Source: CAKSQF01 sp051867915 | GTDB taxonomy: Bacteria; Bacillota; Clostridia; Oscillospirales; CAG-272 | Assembly: GCA_051867915.1 (NCBI GenBank) | Contig: JBJDZJ010000191.1 | Coordinates: 23,206 to 87,205 of the forward strand | Length of the DNA: 64,000 bases | Reading direction: 5' to 3' | In this document: piece after piece, positions 59,508 through 64,000 of the stretch | Position numbering within the stretch: the stretch's first letter is position 1 | How the letters are laid out: each line of letters begins with the position of its first letter | The notes under the pieces: model-generated | Told to the model about the DNA's origin: nothing | What the model saw: the letters and a program-made list of their open reading frames with translations, nothing else | Database searches by the model: none | Program-made: the position numbers and the translations under genes

Positions 59508-61748
59508 ATGGCACAATGGATCTATTCCCTTATTCTGCTTCTGATCTGCGCACTGGCCTTTTATCTGGGAAGTCGGAAGGCCGGTAAAATGACCCTGTCC
59601 GGAGCAATTGCCAGATTTCTTCTGGTACTTGTCGCCGCCCTTCCCGGAATTTTTCTGTCATCGCTGATCGCATGGTTTGTGGCGGGCGCACTTGCCGATA
59701 TTCCGATGGGCATGATTTCCGCTTACACTGCAATTGATGAGGATCTGCCTGCCGTGTATGATATTGTGCGGGCGATCATCGCCTCTGTCCTTTCGCCTGT
59801 CTTTTTCTGGCTCTTCTATCCCGTCTGCCGCAAACTGCTTCTGCTCCTGCAACGACCCCTGACCCGCCTTTTGGATCGGATCGGATGGAAAATTTGCAAA
59901 AGAAAGCCGGGGGACGAAAGCGGTAAACCGGGAGCCAATGAAAAAGCCCTGCCGACGGATTCGGAAGGCACTCCCGCAGAACCCCGAAAAAAGCCTGCGG
60001 CAGAACGGGCGAGTGCCGTTTTCCGAACGCTTCTTTGCGGAGGGTGCGGACTGTTTTTCGCCGTCGCACTGCTGACTCCGGTGACCGGACTTGTCCGGAC
60101 GGCGGGATTTTTCATCTCTCCCATGACCATCTTCTATTCGCCGGAACGGTCGGAAATCGGTAAAATCACGGCTTTTGCCGACGATATGGCATCCTCGGCG
60201 GGAAGTACCGCGGTCAGCATTCTGGGAGAGGGTCCCCTCTATGCCGGTCTGACCTCCTATCCCGTGGAGGACAGCCTTATGACCCTGTCTGCCGAGGCGT
60301 CGGCATGCAAGGACTTCACCCGATATGTCAAAAAGGGCGGATCGGAGGATAAAAGCGCCAGTGACTGCAGCTTTGCCATCCGTCATTCGAAAATAGTGAC
60401 GGCAGTCCTTCCCGGTGCAGTGGTGGATGCCACCGAAAAATGGGACAATCAGGAATCTTTCTGCGGCTATTCGCTTCCCAGATTCAAAAGCTATATTCAG
60501 CCGGTTGTGGACAGTGCAGTAAACAGCATCAGCCGACTGGAGCCCGATGATCTGAGCGACGATATGCTTTCGCTGGTGGATGCAGGTGCCTATGCTCTGA
60601 CGCATGAGGGAAGACTACTGGATTATACGGCGCTCTTCACCGATGTGAAGAGCATGACGGGCGTATTTGAGAGCCTGCTGTCTGCCACCGATCTCCATCC
60701 CGCCCTGAACAGTGCGCTGGATGCGGCATCCCAAACGATTTTTGCCAATCTTGGTTCCACTGATTGGGTGGATCCCTATCCCCTGCCCAAGTCCCAGCGG
60801 CTCAGAAAAAAGGAAGCCCGGGCATATGCTGAGCTGGTGGTCAACGCCATGAATTTCTATTCAGCATCTACCCATAGTTCGTTGGGAAATGTCAGCGAAG
60901 CAATGGGCTATCTGGGCGGTATGATGGACGCTATGTCAAATACCACCGTTCTCGGGGATGACGAGCAGCTGCTCCTTTGCCTGAAGACGGCTCTGCATAC
61001 CAACTATATGCGCAACCGCTTCGGGTACAGCAATCTGGAACTGGAAAATCTGTACCAGACCCTCAGACAGGCGATTTTGGTGGACAAGTGCAGTTATACC
61101 GAGATCCTGACCACACTGGGCAACGCCATGGATATGATTTCGCTGGCGGTGGAAACCAATTCCGGCTCCCGGGATGCCCTGAATATGCGTGCAGAATCCC
61201 TGATTGACAGTCTGACGAAAGGCAGCGCTGGCGTAATCAGTTCCATTCTCACAACGGGAACCGTGGGAAATTTCGGGTTGGATTATATCAGATCGGCGGC
61301 AATCTGCGATCTGATTGACAATCTGGTGAGCAACATTGTCGCCGAAAAGGAGACAGGGATGTCGGAGACCATGAAAAAAGCGGAGGCGGCAGCCCTTTCC
61401 GATCTCGTGATGCTGTCTGTCTCGTCAACCGGAACATCGGTATTCGGTCCCGACGGAAAACTCGGAAAGAGCGAAGCGGAGTATGTGAATACCATTCTCA
61501 ATTCCTCTGCCGTGTCAAAGGCCATTATTGATGTGGCAATGGAAAACGGACCGGATCCTCTGAGTATATCCGGCGTTCTGACATCGTACAGCAAACGCAG
61601 TCTGACCGATGCGCTTATCGAAAAGTGCGAAGCCATCCGCCGTTCCGATCTGTCCGATGTGGTGAAATCCGAGCAGATTACGGTATTGACCTCCATCGGT
61701 ATGCTGTCGGGACTGGATGCGGGGCAGATCGCCGAAATTATCGAATAA
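59508..61748 (+). CDS. Large envelope protein of unknown function with N-terminal membrane helices
   Basis: A 746-residue protein. Four hydrophobic segments (about 3-20, 32-65, 85-105 and 170-200) enclose a Lys/Pro-rich loop (KRKPGDESGKPGANEKALPTDSEG), and the remaining 540 residues are mostly helical, Ser/Ala/Leu-rich and probably outside the membrane. The first 110 residues resemble CvpA-like N-termini only loosely. No catalytic motif, repeat family or signal peptide is recognised. Sequence and frame are clean, and AAAGGTAGGG precedes the ATG. It follows the HD-domain gene directly. Confidence 0.85.
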   Translation: MAQWIYSLILLLICALAFYLGSRKAGKMTLSGAIARFLLVLVAALPGIFLSSLIAWFVAGALADIPMGMISAYTAIDEDLPAVYDIVRAIIASVLSPVFFWLFYPVCRKLLLLLQRPLTRLLDRIGWKICKRKPGDESGKPGANEKALPTDSEGTPAEPRKKPAAERASAVFRTLLCGGCGLFFAVALLTPVTGLVRTAGFFISPMTIFYSPERSEIGKITAFADDMASSAGSTAVSILGEGPLYAGLTSYPVEDSLMTLSAEASACKDFTRYVKKGGSEDKSASDCSFAIRHSKIVTAVLPGAVVDATEKWDNQESFCGYSLPRFKSYIQPVVDSAVNSISRLEPDDLSDDMLSLVDAGAYALTHEGRLLDYTALFTDVKSMTGVFESLLSATDLHPALNSALDAASQTIFANLGSTDWVDPYPLPKSQRLRKKEARAYAELVVNAMNFYSASTHSSLGNVSEAMGYLGGMMDAMSNTTVLGDDEQLLLCLKTALHTNYMRNRFGYSNLELENLYQTLRQAILVDKCSYTEILTTLGNAMDMISLAVETNSGSRDALNMRAESLIDSLTKGSAGVISSILTTGTVGNFGLDYIRSAAICDLIDNLVSNIVAEKETGMSETMKKAEAAALSDLVMLSVSSTGTSVFGPDGKLGKSEAEYVNTILNSSAVSKAIIDVAMENGPDPLSISGVLTSYSKRSLTDALIEKCEAIRRSDLSDVVKSEQITVLTSIGMLSGLDAGQIAEIIE

Positions 61749-61803
61749 GGGTGAAAAAGGTGCCGCATCCCCACTGTCGGGACTTTTTCCGGGCGTATCC
61801 CTT

Positions 61804-61830
61804 TCGGAAAGTCGGGGATTTCCGACTTTT
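61804..61830 (+). terminator. Possible terminator of the HD/envelope-protein operon
   Basis: TCGGAAA (61804-61810) and TTTCCGA (61819-61825), followed by CTTTT. A competing pairing GTCGG/CCGAC overlaps it. The stem is short. Confidence 0.45.
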
Positions 61831-61852
61831 GAGTCAATTTGTCGGCAAATCC

Positions 61853-61881
61853 TTGACAGATGCAAAAAAATGTGCTATACT
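61853..61881 (+). promoter_or_regulatory. Promoter of the coaX gene
   Basis: TTGACA (61853-61858), 17-base spacer, TATACT (61876-61881). Confidence 0.85.
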
Positions 61882-61922
61882 GGCCCTCGGATAAACAATC
61901 AACGGAAAGGATGGATGATACC

Positions 61923-62714
61923 ATGATACTGGCGGTCGAAATCGGAAATACCGGCATTTCGGTAGGATTCTACGATCCCAAAGGACTGACGCTCTCTGCC
62001 GGATTCCGTCTGGCGACCCATCCCTTCCGCACCTCGGACGAGTATGAACTGTTGATCACCACGCTCACCGAAAAGCGGGGGATGAATCCCCGTGAGGTGG
62101 AGGGATGCGCCCTGTCCTCGGTGGTTCCGGGACTTACCGAGGTGGTTTCCGACGCCATCCGGCAGGTCTTCGGCTGTCGGATTCTGACCCTTTCCCACGG
62201 AATCCGCACCGGGCTGGATATCCGCACCGATCATCATACCGAGGTCGGCTCTGATCTGGTTGCCAATATGGTAGCGGCTTCTGCCAGACTTCCAAAACCC
62301 TTCGCTGTGGTGGATCTGGGTACAGCGACCACCGTTTCGGCTGTGAATCGGGCGGGCGAGTTCATCGGCGTTATGATTATGCCGGGCGTGCGTGCCTCTG
62401 CCGAGGCGCTGTCCCGCACCTGTGCCGCCCTGCCTTCGGTATCGCTGACACCGCCCAAAGGACTATTGGGGAAAAATACCGCCGATTCCATGGCGAGCGG
62501 CTGTATCTATGCCCCTGCCGCCATGCTGGACGGGATTCTGGCAAGACTGAAAAAGGATCTGGGAGACGATTTGTCGGTGATCGCCTGCGGAGGCATGGCA
62601 GAGGCGGTGATCCCCTATATGGAAGAGTCGGTGGGGATTGTGCCCGATCTGACGCTGGAGGGACTTGCCCGCATCTGGCTTCTCAACCGAAGGGATAAGA
62701 AGGAAAAGAGCTAA
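61923..62714 (+). CDS. coaX: Type III pantothenate kinase (CoaX), divergent
   Basis: A 263-residue ASKHA-fold protein. The CoaX order is kept: 'AVEIGNTGISVGFYD', 'ALSSVVPGLTEVVSDAI', 'GIRTGLDIRTDHHTEVGSDLVANMVAA', 'VVDLGTATTVSAVN' and 'GKNTADSMASGCIYAPAAMLDGI'. It would phosphorylate pantothenate, first step to CoA. Several usually conserved residues differ: Glu replaces the first Asp of D-x-GNT, and the 'GADR' motif reads GSDL. ATG 61923 follows AAAGGATGG. A putative vitamin-uptake ECF S component is next, which supports a pantothenate role, but activity should not be assumed. Confidence 0.85.
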   Translation: MILAVEIGNTGISVGFYDPKGLTLSAGFRLATHPFRTSDEYELLITTLTEKRGMNPREVEGCALSSVVPGLTEVVSDAIRQVFGCRILTLSHGIRTGLDIRTDHHTEVGSDLVANMVAASARLPKPFAVVDLGTATTVSAVNRAGEFIGVMIMPGVRASAEALSRTCAALPSVSLTPPKGLLGKNTADSMASGCIYAPAAMLDGILARLKKDLGDDLSVIACGGMAEAVIPYMEESVGIVPDLTLEGLARIWLLNRRDKKEKS

Positions 62715-62771
62715 GTGGCTCTGCCCGGAGTCGGAACCGCTCCTATGAAAAATTAAGGTATATTCGGAACG

Positions 62772-62822
62772 CCGATCAAACGGCTCCCCCGACCTTGCGG
62801 TGGAAAGGCGGGGAGAGATCGG
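62772..62822 (+). ncRNA. Structured leader upstream of the ECF S component, class unknown
   Basis: A nested stem can be drawn by eye: CCGATC (62772-62777) with GATCGG (62817-62822), CTCCCC (62784-62789) with GGGGAG (62810-62815), and CCTT (62793-62796) with AAGG (62805-62808), loop GCGGTGGA. It sits in the 207-base gap after coaX, 100 bases before the S-component gene, a usual place for a vitamin-sensing riboswitch. It matches no riboswitch consensus I can recall, and the rest of the gap holds no recognised gene. Confidence 0.4.
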
Positions 62823-62921
62823 AATGCGCCGGAACAGCGTATTCTATGGGAGGGCGATCCGTCTATATAAATTATCTTTCGTTGCACCCACAGATTGTGG
62901 GGCGACAGACAGGAGAAACAA

Positions 62922-63530
62922 ATGAATAAAAACAGACATGAACAGACGGTCAGGATGGTGGAAACTGCCATACTTGCCGCACTGGTGGTCGTGCTTCAGA
63001 TCATCAGCTACTTTATCAAGATCGGACCCTTTGCCCTGACCCTGACCCTGATTCCCGTGGTGCTGGGCGGCGCTCTTCTGGGACCCAAACAAGGCGCCGT
63101 GCTGGGCTTTTTGTTCGGTGTGATCGTCTTTATCTTCTGCCTTAACGGCGTGGATGGCGGCGGATACATTCTTTTTGGAATCAATCCCTTCCTGACCGCA
63201 GTGATCTGCCTGGTCAAGGGTACTGCCGCCGGATTTCTGTCGGCGCTTGTTTACCGGGGAGTTTCAAAAATCGGCGGACAGGCGGGTTCCTTCGTCGGAA
63301 CGCTGCTTGCCGCAGTAACGGCACCGATCGTGAATACCGGACTGTTCTGCATCGGAATGGTGCTTTTCTTCAACGAAACCCTGGTTGCATGGGCAGGCGG
63401 AACCCAGACGCTGGTATATATCTTTACCGGTCTAATCGGAATCAACTTCCTGGTTGAGTTCGGACTGAATGTGGTGCTTTCTCCCGCAATCGGAACGGTG
63501 ATTCGTGCGGTGACCAAAAGCAAGAATTGA
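62922..63530 (+). CDS. ECF transporter S component, possibly pantothenate-specific
   Basis: A 202-residue polytopic protein with about six helices, typical of ECF-type vitamin-binding subunits: 'ETAILAALVVVLQIISYFIKIGPFALTLTLIPVVLGGALLGPKQGAVLGFLFGV'. It captures a small nutrient and needs shared EcfAA'T modules, which are not in this window. Position right after coaX suggests pantothenate (PanT-like), an inference. AGGAG precedes ATG 62922. Confidence 0.85.
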   Translation: MNKNRHEQTVRMVETAILAALVVVLQIISYFIKIGPFALTLTLIPVVLGGALLGPKQGAVLGFLFGVIVFIFCLNGVDGGGYILFGINPFLTAVICLVKGTAAGFLSALVYRGVSKIGGQAGSFVGTLLAAVTAPIVNTGLFCIGMVLFFNETLVAWAGGTQTLVYIFTGLIGINFLVEFGLNVVLSPAIGTVIRAVTKSKN

Positions 63531-63553
63531 GTTCACGGCAAATCCATCTATAA

Positions 63554-63597
63554 AAACATCCCCTGTGTCCACCGGCACAGGGGATGTTTATGATCTT
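63554..63597 (+). terminator. Terminator of the ECF S-component gene
   Basis: AAACATCCCCTGTG (63554-63567) and CACAGGGGATGTTT (63576-63589), then ATGATCTTTTT (to about 63600). Confidence 0.8.
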
Positions 63598-63636
63598 TTT
63601 GGATCGTCCTTCCTTTTTATAAAAGCTTTTGGGGGT

Positions 63637-63666
63637 TCAGGGGGCTTTTCCCGAAAAGCCCCCTGA
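63637..63666 (-). terminator. Hairpin repeat after the Tex gene
   Basis: TCAGGGGGCTTTT (63637-63649) and AAAAGCCCCCTGA (63654-63666), loop CCCG. It lies 15 bases beyond the stop of the minus-strand gene. It is the second copy of the hairpin at 45806-45835; T-run on the minus strand is weak. Confidence 0.6.
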
Positions 63667-63680
63667 GTTTCATCTCTCTT

Positions 63681-64000
63681 TTATTTGTCCTTCTTCTGCC
63701 CCGGCTTCTTCATGGTCAGCCCGATCCGCTTGCGGGCAACATCCACCGACAGCACCCACACGGTCACAATGTCCCCGACCTTGACCACCTCGGAGGGGTG
63801 ATTGATCCTGCGGTTTGACATCTGGGAGATGTGAACCAGCCCGTCCTGATGAACGCCGATGTCCACGAATGCGCCAAAGTCGATGACATTCCGGACCGTT
63901 CCTTTCAGCTCCATGCCCACGGTCAGACTCTCAATGCCCAACACATCGGTGCGAAGCAGGGGAGGGGGAAGCTCGTCCCGGGGATCCCGCCCGGGCTTCT
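63681..64000 (-). CDS. Tex-family S1 RNA-binding transcription accessory protein, C-terminal part
   Basis: The frame runs off the right window edge, so only about 105 C-terminal residues are visible. 'KPGRDPRDELPPPLLRTDVLGIESLTVGMELKGTVRNVIDFG' then 'AFVDIGVHQDGLVHISQMS' are the typical Tex/YhgF end: a conserved DPRDELP linker and the C-terminal S1 domain. Tex is a nucleic-acid-binding protein of transcription. The tail KKPGQKKDK is basic. A GTG at 63944 is not the real start because homologous sequence continues upstream. Confidence 0.9.
   Translation of the reverse strand, partial: KPGRDPRDELPPPLLRTDVLGIESLTVGMELKGTVRNVIDFGAFVDIGVHQDGLVHISQMSNRRINHPSEVVKVGDIVTVWVLSVDVARKRIGLTMKKPGQKKDK

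Noticed and set aside
1..64000. tRNA, rRNA, insertion sequences, prophage or plasmid genes
   Set aside because: No cloverleaf, rRNA stretch, transposase, integrase or replication protein was found on reading both strands by eye; a tRNAscan or HMM search could still find a short one.

Overview
The window is a bacterial chromosome segment of moderate GC content, consistent with an anaerobic gut-type Clostridia member, probably near Oscillospirales/Ruminococcaceae. The support is Firmicutes-style Shine-Dalgarno sites (GAAAGGA, GGAGG), many lipoproteins with Thr-rich linkers and no outer-membrane genes, an electron-bifurcating NfnAB pair, an ApbE/NusG-II/Gx trio, an ECF S component and a serpin. 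Genus cannot be assigned from sequence alone. No rRNA, tRNA, CRISPR array, transposase, integrase or phage gene was seen, so this looks like ordinary chromosome rich in surface and accessory functions.

Layout. 1-5.9 kb: an oligopeptide/dipeptide ABC importer (binding-protein C-terminus, two permeases, two ATPases) plus a small tail-anchored protein. 6-16.4 kb: four large lipoproteins; one is built of GLUG-like and about nine FDG repeats, two carry a Cna-B-like domain followed by a TlpA thioredoxin with WCGPC, and two share an unnamed C-terminal module. 16.6-19.1 kb, facing them: a polytopic [4Fe-4S] NapH-like protein fused to an extracytosolic TlpA domain, preceded by a membrane protein ending in CTEC. 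Together these look like an electron relay feeding extracellular thioredoxins. 19.4-22.4 kb: a MetY-type sulfhydrylase, a CBM9-like lipoprotein and a TetR regulator. 22.6-28.7 kb: an MMPL/RND transporter translationally coupled to a GLUG-repeat surface protein. 28.9-31.6 kb: an SGNH hydrolase lipoprotein divergent from a TraX-like membrane protein, with a 20-bp inverted repeat over the two -35 boxes. 31.6-34.1 kb: a TetR-controlled MacB-like ABC unit. 34.3-37.1 kb: an ECF sigma factor, a membrane partner and a serpin lipoprotein. 37.4 kb: an HMA metal-binding protein behind a DtxR-like operator. 38-42.1 kb: a membrane-anchored GH92 alpha-mannosidase.

42.3-45.8 kb: a CarD-type regulator, a coiled-coil protein, and an AraC regulator divergent from an M19 dipeptidase. 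46-50.4 kb: ApbE, NusG-II protein, Gx transporter and NfnAB, a flavin/electron-transfer block. 50.5-52.1 kb: PTS enzyme I. 52.3-56.9 kb: an L-rhamnose operon, rhaB-rhaA-rhaD-AraC. 57.2-63.5 kb: release factor 3, an HD-domain protein, a 746-residue unknown envelope protein, a divergent CoaX and an ECF S component with a structured leader. The right edge holds the C-terminus of a Tex-family S1 protein.

Promoters are unusually easy to read: many sit at TTGACA/TTGCAT-17-TATAAT. The most promising unfamiliar biology is the ferredoxin-like/TlpA relay with its lipoprotein thioredoxins and their shared unnamed domain.
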